Shown: positions 6,389-15,342, counted from the first letter of the stretch. The stretch: 64,000 nucleotides of DNA from Pseudobacteroides cellulosolvens ATCC 35603 = DSM 2933 (GCF_001262605.1 NZ_LGTC01000001.1:6621501-6685500), one strand, 5' to 3'. A program made the numbers and translations. Notes: a model not told the origin generated them from the sequence alone.

Positions 6389-8572
6389 TTAAAAATCCAT
6401 TTTGATTTGATTGTCTTCCTTATCTTCATCTTTTAAATAGCAGCCAACAGCTGGTATATTCTTTGTCCTGTAGTAATCCAAGTTTGAAAAAGCAACCTCA
6501 CTTATGTTGTTTATTTTTATAAGCTTACTTCCTTTTTTAGAAAGAAGCACCTGAACTCCCTGGGAGTCTCTAGTGGTTTTAGGATTTATTGAGGAGGTAT
6601 TGAATATCAATACCTTGTCAATATTGCTGTATGCCACAAGATCTATATCCTCTGCAATATACATGATGCTTATAAGAGGTGATAGATCGGAATATGCATT
6701 TGCCAACTTTTTGCGGTTGGTCTTTGTTGCATAACTGTTTAAGTCAATTTTGGCTGCTTTTCCGTTTTCAAAGAAAAACATCATGTAACCTTTATAATCA
6801 TCTGTAGCTGTCAGGTAAATAATCTTTTCATCAGCATCAAGTTGGAGAACATTAGTAAGATATTCTCCAAGGCTGCTTGCCTTACAGTCGTTAAGTTCAT
6901 AGATTTTCATCTTATAGACAGTAAACTTGTTTGAGAAAAGAAGTAAATCCGATTTATTATGAGTTTCCAGCTCTTGTATTATAAAGTCATCATCCTTAAG
7001 CTTGTGATCGGGACTGGTACGCAAGGATGTAAGGGCAATTTTCTTCAAATAGTTATGGTCTGTTAGGAAAAGCTTAAGGTTATAATCCTCAATAAAATGC
7101 TCATGAGTTATTTCCTCAATATGTTGTTCGTGTATAATTTCAGTACGCCTGTCACGACCGTATTTTTTGCTGATTTCGGAAAGCTGTTTTATTATTATTT
7201 TGCGAACCTTTTTTTCATCATTGTAAATACCAGTCAGCTCTTCAATTTCCTTCTCAAGGTCTTCGATTTCGCTTACCCTGTTTAGGATGTATTCTTTATT
7301 CAGGTTTCTCAGCTTTATTTCCGCTATAAACTCAGCCTGAATATGGTCTATGGTAAACCCGCTCATAAGGTTGGGAATTACCTGGGCGTCCTGCTCTGTT
7401 TCTCTAATTATTCTGATAGCCTTATCAATGTCAAGAAGTATTTTTCTAAGGCCTAATAACAGGTGCAATTTATCTTTTTTCTTGCCTATATCAAAGAGGG
7501 TCTGTCGTTTAATACAATTTGTCCTGAAAGCTACCCACTCTTTGAGTATTTCACGGACGCCCATAACTCTAGGGCTGCCGTTTACAAGGAGGTTGAAATT
7601 ACAACTGAAGGAATCTTGAAGCGGAGTAAGCTTGTACAGCTTATTCATCAATGCCTCAGGATCAGTGCTTCTCTTAAGATCCAATGTAATCTTAAGGCCG
7701 CTCAGGTCTGTCTCATCGCGGACATCTGTGACATCTTTTATTTTACCGTCCTTAACACAGTCTATGACTGAATCTATAATTGACTCGGAAGTTGTTGTGT
7801 AAGGTATTTCATAGACCTCTATACAATTATTTTCCTTGTCGTACTTGTATTTGGAGCGTATCTTGAAGCTGCCTCTTCCTGTGTTGTATATGTCATTTAT
7901 GTCCTTTTCAACATAAATGAGTTGGCCTCCGGTCGAAAGATCAGGGGCTTTAAGATACTGCATTATATCAGTATTCTCATCGTTTATTAACTGGATGGTG
8001 GTCTCACAAACTTCTCTCAGATTGAAGCTGCATATATTGCTTGCCATACCGACTGCTATTCCCTGGTTTGCATTTACAAGCAAGTTGGGATAGGTGGTAG
8101 GAAGCAAAGTTGGTTCTTTCATTGTACCGTCATAGTTATCTATAAAGTCCACAGGATTTTTTTCCAGGTCCCTAAAAAGCTCTTCACAAATCTTATCAAG
8201 CTTAACTTCTGTATAACGAGGGGCAGCAAACCGCATATCCCGTGAATATTGCTTTCCGAAGTTTCCCTTTGAATCTATATAGGGAAGAAGCAAAGCATCA
8301 TTTCCCCTGGTGAGTCGCACAAGGGTCTCGTAAATTGCCATATCACCATGAGGGTTAAGCTTCATGGTCTGGCCTACAACGTTGGCAGACTTTGTCCTGT
8401 TCCCGGTAAGAAGGCCCATTTTGTACATTGTATAAAGAAGCTTTCTGTGGGAAGGCTTAAAGCCGTCTATCTCAGGTATTGCCCTTGAAACTATAACACT
8501 CATCGCATAGGGCATATAATTTTTTTCAAGAGTTTCAACTATCTTTTGTTCAACTTTATTATTGTGTGACAT
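6389..8572 (-). CDS. Type IIA DNA topoisomerase subunit A (ParC/GyrA-like, divergent)
   Basis: DNA-cleaving subunit of a gyrase/topoisomerase IV. About 727 residues, shorter than a typical GyrA. The breakage-reunion core is clear: AMSVIVSRAIPEIDGFKPSHRK, NPHGDMAIYETLVR and FAAPRYTEVKL with the active-site Tyr. A coiled-coil segment (RVSEIEDLEKEIEELTG) follows. The C-terminal part keeps weak beta-pinwheel repeats but no recognisable GyrA box (QRRGGKG), which argues for a decatenase-like enzyme. ATG 8572 has AAGGAG nine bases upstream and is preferred to TTG 8602. It follows the B-subunit gene by 30 bases in one operon. Confidence 0.88.
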   Translation of the reverse strand: MSHNNKVEQKIVETLEKNYMPYAMSVIVSRAIPEIDGFKPSHRKLLYTMYKMGLLTGNRTKSANVVGQTMKLNPHGDMAIYETLVRLTRGNDALLLPYIDSKGNFGKQYSRDMRFAAPRYTEVKLDKICEELFRDLEKNPVDFIDNYDGTMKEPTLLPTTYPNLLVNANQGIAVGMASNICSFNLREVCETTIQLINDENTDIMQYLKAPDLSTGGQLIYVEKDINDIYNTGRGSFKIRSKYKYDKENNCIEVYEIPYTTTSESIIDSVIDCVKDGKIKDVTDVRDETDLSGLKITLDLKRSTDPEALMNKLYKLTPLQDSFSCNFNLLVNGSPRVMGVREILKEWVAFRTNCIKRQTLFDIGKKKDKLHLLLGLRKILLDIDKAIRIIRETEQDAQVIPNLMSGFTIDHIQAEFIAEIKLRNLNKEYILNRVSEIEDLEKEIEELTGIYNDEKKVRKIIIKQLSEISKKYGRDRRTEIIHEQHIEEITHEHFIEDYNLKLFLTDHNYLKKIALTSLRTSPDHKLKDDDFIIQELETHNKSDLLLFSNKFTVYKMKIYELNDCKASSLGEYLTNVLQLDADEKIIYLTATDDYKGYMMFFFENGKAAKIDLNSYATKTNRKKLANAYSDLSPLISIMYIAEDIDLVAYSNIDKVLIFNTSSINPKTTRDSQGVQVLLSKKGSKLIKINNISEVAFSNLDYYRTKNIPAVGCYLKDEDKEDNQIKMDF

Positions 8573-8602
8573 TACGTTTTTCTCCTTAACTGTTAAAAAC
8601 AA

Positions 8603-10582
8603 TTAACTTACATCGATCATTTCAAGGTATTTGTAACCATGCTCTTCAATAAAGCTCTTTCTTCCCGGAAGATTGTCGCCGAGGAGGAGGTCGAAATACT
8701 CCGCAGTTTTCTGGTAATCATCAGGTACAACCTGTATAAGCCTGCGGCTTTCAGGATTCATAGTAGTCTGCCACATCATTTCAGGCTGATTCTCTCCCAG
8801 ACCCTTTGACCGCTGAATTGAATATTTCCCACCCATTTTAGCTGTAATGTCGACCTTTTCCTTGTCCGAGTATGCAAAATATGATTTGTTTTTATATACT
8901 ATTTCATATAGCGGTGACTCAGCTATAAAAACTTTTCCCTGTTGTATGAGGGTAGGAACGAGACGATACAGCATTGCAAGTATCAGAGTTCGTATCTGGA
9001 AACCGTCCACATCGGCATCGGTGCATATTATTATCTTATTCCAGCGAAGGTTGTTTAAATCAAAGGTGTTAAGGTCCTTGTTATGTTTTGAATTAATTTC
9101 TACCCCACATCCTAATACCTTCAAAAGGTCAACAATAATATCACTTTTAAATATACTGTCATACTCTGCTTTTAGGCAATTTAATATTTTTCCTCTTACC
9201 GGCATAATAGCCTGAAATTCCGCATCTCTTCCAAGTTTGCAGGAGCCTAAAGCAGAATCACCCTCAACAATATAAAGCTCTCGTCTTGACAGGTCTTTAG
9301 TTCTGCAATCTACAAACTTTTTCACACGATTCGAAATATCAATTGAACCGTTCAGTTTCTTTTTTATATTAATCCTTGTTTTTTCTGCTGTTTCTCTACT
9401 TCGTTTATTTACAAGAACTTGTTCAAGAATTTTTTCACTTTCCATTTTATTCTCAATGAAATAAATTTCCAACTGCTGCTTTAAGAAATCTGTCATAGCT
9501 TCTTGAATAAACCTATTGGTTATAGATTTCTTGGTTTGGTTTTCATAGCTGGTAATTGTGGAAAATGAATTTGTCACAAGTATAAGGCTGTCCTGAATAT
9601 CTGCAAATGTAATCTTTGCCTCGTCCTTGTTATACTTGTTTCTTGCTTTCATGCATTTGTCAATTTCATATACAAGGGCCGCTTTCACTGCTTTATCGGG
9701 GGCACCTCCGTATTCGAGGAAACTGGAATTGTGGTAGTATTCCAGCATGTTAATCTCGTTGTTGAAACAGAAGGCTATCTGCATTTTAACCTTATACTCA
9801 GGTTTATCTTCCCTGTCACGTCCTTTTGTAGAGGTTTCATAGAACTGTACGTCTGTAAAGCCTTTTTCTCCGCAGATCTCTTTTATATAATCAACAATAC
9901 CGTTTTCGTAACAGTATTCATAATTTTGTCCTGATTCTTCATCAAATAGCTTAAATAAAATACCTGAGTTAACTACTGCCTGTTTCTTCAAAACTGTTTT
10001 AAAATACTCCAGCGGAATATTTATATCTGTGAATACCTGTAGGTCAGGTTTCCATTTTATGCAGGTACCTGTGCTTTCGTAATTGAATTTTTCTTTCTTG
10101 AGACCGCCAATATTTTCGCCTTTTTCAAAATGAAGGTCATGTTTAAATCCATCTCTGAAAACTATGACATCCATATACTCGGAGCTATACTGGGTTGCAC
10201 AGCTTCCAAGGCCGTTAAGCCCTAAACTGAACTCATAATTCTCTCCTGAATTATTTTTATACTTACCTCCTGCATAGAGTTCGCAGAAAACAAGCTCCCA
10301 GTTGTATCTTTCTTCTTTTGGGTTATAGTCCAGCGGAATTCCTCTGCCATAATCCTTAACCATTATGGAGTTATCAGCAAACCTTGTTACCTCAATAACA
10401 TTACCGTATCCTTCCTTTGCTTCGTCGATTGAGTTGGAAAGAATTTCGAATACGGAATGCTGGCAGCCTTCCAAACCGTCAGAACCGAATATAACGCCTG
10501 GCCGCTGCCTTACCCTGTCAGCTCCTTTTAACGATGATATACTTTCATTACCATACTTGTCAGCTTTGGTGTTCTTTGTCAT
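8603..10582 (-). CDS. Type IIA DNA topoisomerase subunit B (ParE/GyrB-like, divergent)
   Basis: ATPase subunit paired with the downstream A subunit. 659 residues. The GHKL ATP-binding part has EILSNSIDEAKEG, VKDYGRGIP and GLNGLGSCATQ, variants of the usual EVxDNAxDE, DNGRGIP and GLHGVG. The Toprim part has IVEGDSALGSCKLGRD, MPVRGKILN, CTDADVDGFQIRTL and QRSKGLGENQPEMMW. All catalytic acids (EGDS, DADVD) are present. Divergence in otherwise near-invariant motifs suggests a second, specialised topoisomerase alongside housekeeping gyrase elsewhere in the genome (inference). A promoter with an embedded LexA box lies about 100 bases upstream. Confidence 0.88.
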   Translation of the reverse strand: MTKNTKADKYGNESISSLKGADRVRQRPGVIFGSDGLEGCQHSVFEILSNSIDEAKEGYGNVIEVTRFADNSIMVKDYGRGIPLDYNPKEERYNWELVFCELYAGGKYKNNSGENYEFSLGLNGLGSCATQYSSEYMDVIVFRDGFKHDLHFEKGENIGGLKKEKFNYESTGTCIKWKPDLQVFTDINIPLEYFKTVLKKQAVVNSGILFKLFDEESGQNYEYCYENGIVDYIKEICGEKGFTDVQFYETSTKGRDREDKPEYKVKMQIAFCFNNEINMLEYYHNSSFLEYGGAPDKAVKAALVYEIDKCMKARNKYNKDEAKITFADIQDSLILVTNSFSTITSYENQTKKSITNRFIQEAMTDFLKQQLEIYFIENKMESEKILEQVLVNKRSRETAEKTRINIKKKLNGSIDISNRVKKFVDCRTKDLSRRELYIVEGDSALGSCKLGRDAEFQAIMPVRGKILNCLKAEYDSIFKSDIIVDLLKVLGCGVEINSKHNKDLNTFDLNNLRWNKIIICTDADVDGFQIRTLILAMLYRLVPTLIQQGKVFIAESPLYEIVYKNKSYFAYSDKEKVDITAKMGGKYSIQRSKGLGENQPEMMWQTTMNPESRRLIQVVPDDYQKTAEYFDLLLGDNLPGRKSFIEEHGYKYLEMIDVS

Positions 10583-10681
10583 TAATAACCATCCTTTGCC
10601 ATTTTGCTACACTATATGATTTTATTGAATTATCCGTATTTTTGCAATACCCTTAGGCATTGAAATTATTTCATTATAACA

Positions 10682-10710
10682 ATTATTGCACGAACAGGTG
10701 TTCGTGTCAA
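10682..10710 (-). promoter_or_regulatory. Promoter of the topoisomerase operon
   Basis: On the minus strand, TTGACA (10705-10710), a 17-base spacer and AATAAT (10682-10687). The spacer consists of the LexA box plus three bases. Confidence 0.7.
10691..10704. promoter_or_regulatory. LexA (SOS) operator
   Basis: CGAACAGGTGTTCG fits the Gram-positive LexA/DinR consensus CGAACRNRYGTTYG at every position. It sits exactly between the -35 and -10 of the topoisomerase operon and 47 bases upstream of the -35 of the divergent gene. Confidence 0.8.
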
Positions 10711-10750
10711 GCTTTGTTGCAGATGATAATGTCAAGGTTATAAAAGCACT

Positions 10751-10778
10751 TTGTGATTTCTCTCTTTAATGTTATAAT
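10751..10778 (+). promoter_or_regulatory. Promoter of the Ser-rich protein operon
   Basis: TTGTGA (10751-10756), 16-base spacer, TATAAT (10773-10778), 50 bases before the ATG at 10828. Confidence 0.55.
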
Positions 10779-10827
10779 AGGATTTGTTAAATTAATTAGG
10801 AATAAATAATTTCCCAGGGGTGAAAAA

Positions 10828-11808
10828 ATGCGAAAAAGAATACTAGCACTATTATTTGTTTTAGTTTTTCTATTTACACAAGTTAGTGATGTGTATGCAA
10901 GAAGGGGCTATTCAGGCAGTAGGAGTTCTCGAAGCTCAGGCTTTTCAAGCTCGAAAAGCTACTCAGGGTCATCAAGCAAAAGCACAAAAAGTTCATCAAG
11001 CAAGAGCACAAAGAGTTCTTCAGGATATTCAGGATCGTCAAGTTCCAAGAAGAGTACAACAGGAAGCTCAAGCAGTTCTGGCAGTTCAAGTGGATCAAGC
11101 AGTTCAAGTAGTTCCGGCAGTTCATCAAGTTCTGTGGGAAGTACTTCCAAGAGCAGTAAGCTCAACACATCAAAGAAAACATACATGGAGGATACTTATA
11201 AAAAACAGGCATCAACAAAGAAGTACAATGCAAGTTTAAGTTCAGACCAGAAAAAGGTGTATGATTCTTCAATGAAGAGAAAATATAATGTAAATAACAG
11301 GATGGACTTTGAAGATGCTATAAGGACACGTCCACAGAGAATAAACTATTATAGTTCAAGAACTGTCATAGTAAACTATAATACAGGGTACTTCAGGAGC
11401 CCTTTTTCTTATGGATATGCTTCAGTAGGGCCTTGGGATCTGTGGTTCTTAATGAGAGCATCGGAAATGTTCTGGTATCATCATTGGATGGATATTCAGC
11501 CATACAGGAATTACTTTGACGCTGCACATTTTGCTCAGATGGAAGCCAGGGTAAGGGCTTTGGAAGCAAGGAGCATAGCGAGGGATGATAATTACTTAGA
11601 TCCTGATGTAGACCCGGATCTCCAGTTTTCTGATGATTACCAGCAAAGGAATATCGACACCATTTATTATTCCAACAGATATCCTTCGAGGGCAGGTAAC
11701 CCTATAGTAACAATAATAGTAATTTTAATAATTATAATAATTTTAATAATAATCATTAAGAAAGTTTCAAGACCCAAAAAGCCAAGAGGTCAAAGCAGAA
11801 TATATTAA
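10828..11808 (+). CDS. Secreted Ser-rich low-complexity protein with C-terminal membrane anchor
   Basis: 326 residues, family not recognised. A signal peptide (RILALLFVLVFLFTQVSDVYA) is followed by residues about 25-115 made almost only of Ser, Gly, Lys and Thr. A folded-looking region comes next with aromatic-rich stretches (YFRSPFSYGYASVGPWDLWF, SEMFWYHHWMD) and an acidic segment (DPDVDPDLQFSDD). The C-terminus is one transmembrane helix (VTIIVILIIIIILIIII) and a basic tail. Predicted topology is an extracellular domain tethered by the C-terminal helix. It probably heads a unit with the YjfK-like and DUF350 genes, from which it is separated by 74 bases. Confidence 0.7.
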   Translation: MRKRILALLFVLVFLFTQVSDVYARRGYSGSRSSRSSGFSSSKSYSGSSSKSTKSSSSKSTKSSSGYSGSSSSKKSTTGSSSSSGSSSGSSSSSSSGSSSSSVGSTSKSSKLNTSKKTYMEDTYKKQASTKKYNASLSSDQKKVYDSSMKRKYNVNNRMDFEDAIRTRPQRINYYSSRTVIVNYNTGYFRSPFSYGYASVGPWDLWFLMRASEMFWYHHWMDIQPYRNYFDAAHFAQMEARVRALEARSIARDDNYLDPDVDPDLQFSDDYQQRNIDTIYYSNRYPSRAGNPIVTIIVILIIIIILIIIIKKVSRPKKPRGQSRIY

Positions 11809-11828
11809 GTAATGACTAAAATATTACT
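11806..11828 (+). repeat. Dispersed GGAATGAYTAAAA element
   Basis: GTAATGACTAAAATATTACT starts at the stop codon of the Ser-rich protein gene. Confidence 0.65.
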
Positions 11829-11882
11829 ATATTTGAATTATTGTTAATTTATAATGTTACTGCAAAAAGAAGGAGGTAAAAA

Positions 11883-12470
11883 ATGTTCGGATTTAACAGA
11901 AGCTCGGTAATAACAAAAGTTTATAACCCACTACAGATAACACCCAATTCAATGGTGGAGTTTAATGTGGGAGAACTAAAAAATAAAGGCATTTTTAAGT
12001 TCATGAAGGTTATTGAAATGAAAGTAGGAGAAAGATCCTATTCAAGATATGTTATATATTCAAAATCAGAAAATGCGGAATATGTACTGGAGGTTTTCAA
12101 GGATAACAATGATGCTTTGGAGACTTATTTGTACAATATGGTAGATACCATACCATTTGACGAGGATTTTCTATATAATGTCGCAGGGCAAAAATATCTC
12201 ACATCTCCCGATGGAGAAGAGTACGAGAGATGCTATATGCCTGAGGAGGATGACCGAATTGATGGAATATCAGGTCGGGTCAGGGTTTATGACGTTCAAT
12301 CTGAAGAAATAGAACATGAAATAGGTGTGAAAATTTGGGATTACAGCAGGTCTATCGATGACAGAGAAGAGTTCCTCAATGTTGAAATGCTTGAGGACAC
12401 GGGAATGTTTAGAATATTTGTCGGAGAAATGATAGAAGACATATTCTATAAGGTTTATCAGGGAGAATAA
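11883..12470 (+). CDS. YjfK-like (DUF2491/DUF4178-type) cytoplasmic protein
   Basis: 195-residue acidic soluble protein. The N-terminal half has ITPNSMVEFNVGELKNKGIF and the C-terminal half has VKIWDYSRSID, EFLNVEMLEDTG and RIFVGEMIEDIFYKV, which resemble the DUF2491/YjfK and DUF4178 families. In other bacteria these proteins are encoded beside DUF350 membrane proteins, as here, and are linked by genome context to envelope stress and Ter-type systems. It starts at ATG 11883 with AGGAGG eight bases upstream. The assignment rests on short motif likeness plus the neighbouring DUF350 gene; biochemical function is unknown. Confidence 0.6.
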   Translation: MFGFNRSSVITKVYNPLQITPNSMVEFNVGELKNKGIFKFMKVIEMKVGERSYSRYVIYSKSENAEYVLEVFKDNNDALETYLYNMVDTIPFDEDFLYNVAGQKYLTSPDGEEYERCYMPEEDDRIDGISGRVRVYDVQSEEIEHEIGVKIWDYSRSIDDREEFLNVEMLEDTGMFRIFVGEMIEDIFYKVYQGE

Positions 12471-12494
12471 TATTATTCATAAGGAGGGGCAGTG

Positions 12495-13388
12495 ATGGAT
12501 TTAGCAGGCTACTTAAAATTTTTAGGCAATAATTTTTTGTTTAACATACCAATAATTTTAATTGGATTTATCTTGGGTTGGTTTATGTACTCCAAGATAA
12601 TTCTGCGTAAGATAAATTTGAAGGATGCTTTATTTGAAAAGGATAACCTTGCAGCTTGGATTGAATTCTTAGGTGCATTTATATTTCCTACGCTGTATCT
12701 TGCCGCAAAGGCAATTGAAGGGCCAGCACATGAGGATATATTTATGGATCTTTTGATTTGTATAGGATATGAAGTAGGATTTATAGTAATATTTACTATT
12801 TTACGTTTGTTCTCAAACTTAGCTATTAAGGAAATCAGTCCACCCGATGTTGAGGGAAAAATAAGTCTTAACAATGAGATTTATAATCAGAAAAACGTAG
12901 CTGCATCAATATTTTCGGCAACACTGTCAATTATATCGGTGAGTATGATAATGTTCTTGGATTTTATGCCGGAGGAATTATTTGCATCTCTTTTTAAGAT
13001 ATTGACCGTTGTAGTTTATTCATTAGTTGCGTTAATGGTTTACAGCATTGTTTTAAGATCAAAAACCACTCTTTTTAAGGAAATCTTTGTAGACAACAAT
13101 CCTGCAGCGGGGATAGCCTTAGGAGGGTTCATTTTAGCGGTAGAAACTATTTTGACCCATACCATAGAGTATCAGTTGGAATTTGACTTAATAGATCTTT
13201 TAGTGGTATCGGGCATCGGACTGGTTGTTCTGCTGGTGATGGCATATTTGATGAAGTGGTTATTTGCAGCAATATTGAAAGTGAATATATGGAATGAGGT
13301 TTATGAACAGAATAATGTTGGGGCTGCCATAGGCCAGGTTGTTCTTTACGTTTCCATTGCCAATATAATTGTTCATTTTTTGAAGTAA
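12495..13388 (+). CDS. DUF350 (YjfL/UPF0719) integral membrane protein, duplicated
   Basis: About 297 residues with eight or so transmembrane helices. Four copies of a short signature follow helices: LFEKDNLAAWIEF, EIYNQKNVAASIF, EIFVDNNPAAGIA and EVYEQNNVGAAIG. That is two tandem DUF350 units, each with the N-x-A-A motif twice. ATG 12495 is seven bases after AAGGAGG; the GTG at 12492 is too close. It is 24 bases downstream of the YjfK-like gene, so the two are cotranscribed. Function is unknown; context suggests membrane stress sensing. Confidence 0.82.
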   Translation: MDLAGYLKFLGNNFLFNIPIILIGFILGWFMYSKIILRKINLKDALFEKDNLAAWIEFLGAFIFPTLYLAAKAIEGPAHEDIFMDLLICIGYEVGFIVIFTILRLFSNLAIKEISPPDVEGKISLNNEIYNQKNVAASIFSATLSIISVSMIMFLDFMPEELFASLFKILTVVVYSLVALMVYSIVLRSKTTLFKEIFVDNNPAAGIALGGFILAVETILTHTIEYQLEFDLIDLLVVSGIGLVVLLVMAYLMKWLFAAILKVNIWNEVYEQNNVGAAIGQVVLYVSIANIIVHFLK

Positions 13389-13406
13389 CATTTGTAAAAT
13401 GTCTAA

Positions 13407-13440
13407 AGCCTCTTGTTCAAATGAACAAGGGGTTTTTGTT
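13407..13440 (+). terminator. Intrinsic terminator after DUF350 gene
   Basis: Stem CCTCTTGTTC (13409-13418), loop AAAT, GAACAAGGGG (13423-13432), then TTTTTGTTTG. Confidence 0.85.
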
Positions 13441-13525
13441 TGTGTGCTATGAAATAGATAAAACTGTTGAGAGATTAAGCATTCTGAGTTATTGCAATTC
13501 CTGATGTTTATAATTAATAGAAATA

Positions 13526-13556
13526 TAAAAGCCGCTTGAAGTTTATATCAAGCGAC
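13526..13556 (-). terminator. Terminator after tRNA-fMet
   Basis: On the minus strand GTCGCTTGA pairs with TCAAGCGGC (13531-13556), followed by TTTT. Confidence 0.75.
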
Positions 13557-13566
13557 TATTATTTAG

Positions 13567-13639
13567 TTGCGGGAGCTGGACTTGAACCAACGGCCTTCGG
13601 GTTATGAGCCCGACGAGCTACCGACTGCTCCATCCCGCG
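13567..13639 (-). tRNA. Initiator tRNA-fMet (CAT)
   Basis: Minus-strand 73-base cloverleaf. The acceptor strands are CGCGGGA and TCCCGCA, leaving the C1-A72 mismatch typical of initiators. The D arm is GGAGCAGTCGGTAGCTC and the anticodon loop CTCATAA, with three G-C pairs (GGG/CCC) next to it. The T arm is GTTGGTTCAAGTCCAGC. The 3' CCA is not encoded. It stands alone and has its own terminator. Confidence 0.95.
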
Positions 13640-13794
13640 ATATATAAGGTACTATAGTAAGATAACATACTTTTCTGTAAATGTAAATGTTAAATTTAGG
13701 ATAATAACACATGTTCAATATAAGTATATGCATTATTATATTATATTATGCATTGTTGGTTTATGATTTATAATAATGTATATGCATCAAAAAA

Positions 13795-13811
13795 GGAGAG
13801 CTAAGCTCTCC
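13795..13811 (-). terminator. Intrinsic terminator of zinc-ribbon gene
   Basis: GGAGAG/CTCTCC hairpin followed by TTTTTT on the minus strand. Confidence 0.75.
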
Positions 13812-13817
13812 CTTTAA

Positions 13818-14012
13818 TTACCACCTATTACCGCCACCGAAGCTTCTTCCGCCGCCTCTGTTATTATTTCTCTGCTGCTTTCTTGCTTTTCTGCAGTCAG
13901 GACATCTTTGTGGTTCGTTTTCGAATCCTTTTTCCTTGTAGAAAGCCTGTTCGCTTTCATTAAAAATAAATTCTGAGTTGCAATCTTTGCAAGTTATAAC
14001 TTTATCCGCCAT
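13818..14012 (-). CDS. Small zinc-ribbon protein (trcl-type)
   Basis: 64 residues. Two CxxC pairs (TCKDCNSEF and RCPDCRKARK) make one treble-clef zinc ribbon, separated by NESEQAFYKEKGFENEPQ. That pattern is the probable-zinc-ribbon trcl family. The C-terminal tail is Arg/Gly/Asn-rich (NNNRGGGRSFGGGN), as in RNA-binding RGG proteins. A strong GGAGGT site precedes the ATG. It lies next to a cold shock gene, and both look like small RNA-binding or stress proteins (inference). Confidence 0.85.
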   Translation of the reverse strand: MADKVITCKDCNSEFIFNESEQAFYKEKGFENEPQRCPDCRKARKQQRNNNRGGGRSFGGGNRW

Positions 14013-14235
14013 ATCTATATACCTCCTTTAATTTATTTGGATCTAAATATTCCTGATTTTTCACTCCAATAGATTAAAGAAGTTATGGTCAGAAAATTAA
14101 TCCGTTAATATATAGAGACTAACTTCATAAGTATATCACAAATTTTCGTATTAAGCAATATTCACAAATATAAAAATTTATATAAATCATAAATGATAAT
14201 ATACTTTTCACTTGCATTCGAAAGTGGCAGCCTGG

Positions 14236-14433
14236 TCAGGATACCCTTACATTTGTTGCCTGCAGCCCACGCTGGCCTTTTTCCAAATCAAACTGGACCT
14301 TTTGGCCTTCAACAAGTGACTTGTAGCCTTCTCCTTTAATGGCAGAGAAATGCACAAACACATCATCTCCATCTTCTCTTTCAATAAAACCAAAACCTTT
14401 TTCTGAACTAAACCATTTTACTGTACCAGTCAT
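14236..14433 (-). CDS. Cold shock protein (CspA family)
   Basis: 65-residue single cold-shock domain that binds single-stranded RNA/DNA. RNP1 is KGFGFIE and RNP2 is VFVHFSAI, both intact; GTVKWFSSEKGFGFI is the family signature. ATG 14433 has GAGGAGGT 11 bases upstream. The 160-base gap to the divergent PilZ gene holds its promoter and a long AT-rich leader, as is usual for csp genes. Confidence 0.95.
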   Translation of the reverse strand: MTGTVKWFSSEKGFGFIEREDGDDVFVHFSAIKGEGYKSLVEGQKVQFDLEKGQRGLQATNVRVS

Positions 14434-14594
14434 TTAAGTACTGTACCTCCTCAAAGCCTTATAATTTAAGCATATAAAATATTATGCTTCTTAGTATATT
14501 ATGTTAAAATATCACTTTAGTTATTCAATTGTTAAAAAATTTGAATTTACTACCGATAAACATAGTGATTTGATCTTTTTAAGGGAGGAAAATT

Positions 14595-15215
14595 ATGTTT
14601 ATAAAACCTGGTGAGATTATTTCAATAAGCCATCATTCAATAAATATTTTAAGGAGTGAGGTGGTTGATGTACAGGATCATGAAAGTGGAGGTCAGGTTT
14701 TAGCAATTCACATTATGAAGGAATTTGCTGATTGTATGTTGTTTGAAGGTGACACGGTAGCCATTGCATTCAGGAGCGGTGATAATATTTACACTACGAG
14801 CTGCCATATTATTAATATAGATATAGATAAGAATGTTATGCAGCTTGTGGTTGAGAATGAGGAATATGTTATTAACCACAGGGCTTTTGAAAGATTTCCG
14901 GTTTCATTATATTCAAGTGTGGTGCTAAGAAACAGCAAGTCTGAATTTGCTGCAGTTGTAAAAAATATAAGTTTCAGTGGACTTCTTATTTGCTCTAAGA
15001 TGGAAATAGAATCCAAGCAGAATATTGATTTAAAGTTATATCTGAGCAATATACCAGTCAATCTGACAGCTGAAGTAGTTTGGTCCATGAAAAATGAGTA
15101 TACCTTTGATTATGGACTTAGGATAATTCATATGGAGTATTCACATCAAAATGTATTAAGAAAGTACTTGGAAAATCTTAAGGTTAACCAGGAAGTCATA
15201 ATTCAAGGAGGCTAA
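14595..15215 (+). CDS. PilZ-domain c-di-GMP receptor (YcgR-like)
   Basis: 206 residues. The N-terminal half (residues about 1-95) is a YcgR-N-like beta domain. The C-terminal half is PilZ, with the RAFER arginine pair at the start of the domain and NISFSG as the second nucleotide-binding motif (D/NxSxxG), followed by WSMKNEYTFDYGLRI. Both binding motifs are intact, so c-di-GMP binding is likely; the output, often flagellar or wall-related, is not shown. An AGGGAGG site precedes the ATG. A GGDEF/EAL protein that could supply or remove the ligand lies at 28.5 kb. Confidence 0.85.
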   Translation: MFIKPGEIISISHHSINILRSEVVDVQDHESGGQVLAIHIMKEFADCMLFEGDTVAIAFRSGDNIYTTSCHIINIDIDKNVMQLVVENEEYVINHRAFERFPVSLYSSVVLRNSKSEFAAVVKNISFSGLLICSKMEIESKQNIDLKLYLSNIPVNLTAEVVWSMKNEYTFDYGLRIIHMEYSHQNVLRKYLENLKVNQEVIIQGG

Positions 15216-15342
15216 AAAGCATTTTTGATGGAAATGACAATAAAATATAAGTAGAAGGCCTTGCTGCCTGGAAATAGTCTGCTATAATATAAGTAATAAT
15301 GTTTTTGGTGGACATCATTAAGCAATTTAGGGGTGAATTTTT

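Noticed and set aside
8603..10582. Housekeeping gyrB with adjacent gyrA
   Set aside because: Key motifs are divergent, the A subunit lacks a GyrA box, and the context is not the usual dnaA-recF-gyrBA locus.
10886..11239. 117-codon ORF in another frame of the Ser-rich gene
   Set aside because: By-product of the repetitive Ser codons; the frame with signal peptide and membrane helix is the real one.
13567..13639. Elongator tRNA-Met or tRNA-Ile2
   Set aside because: C1-A72 mismatch and three G-C pairs in the anticodon stem mark an initiator tRNA.
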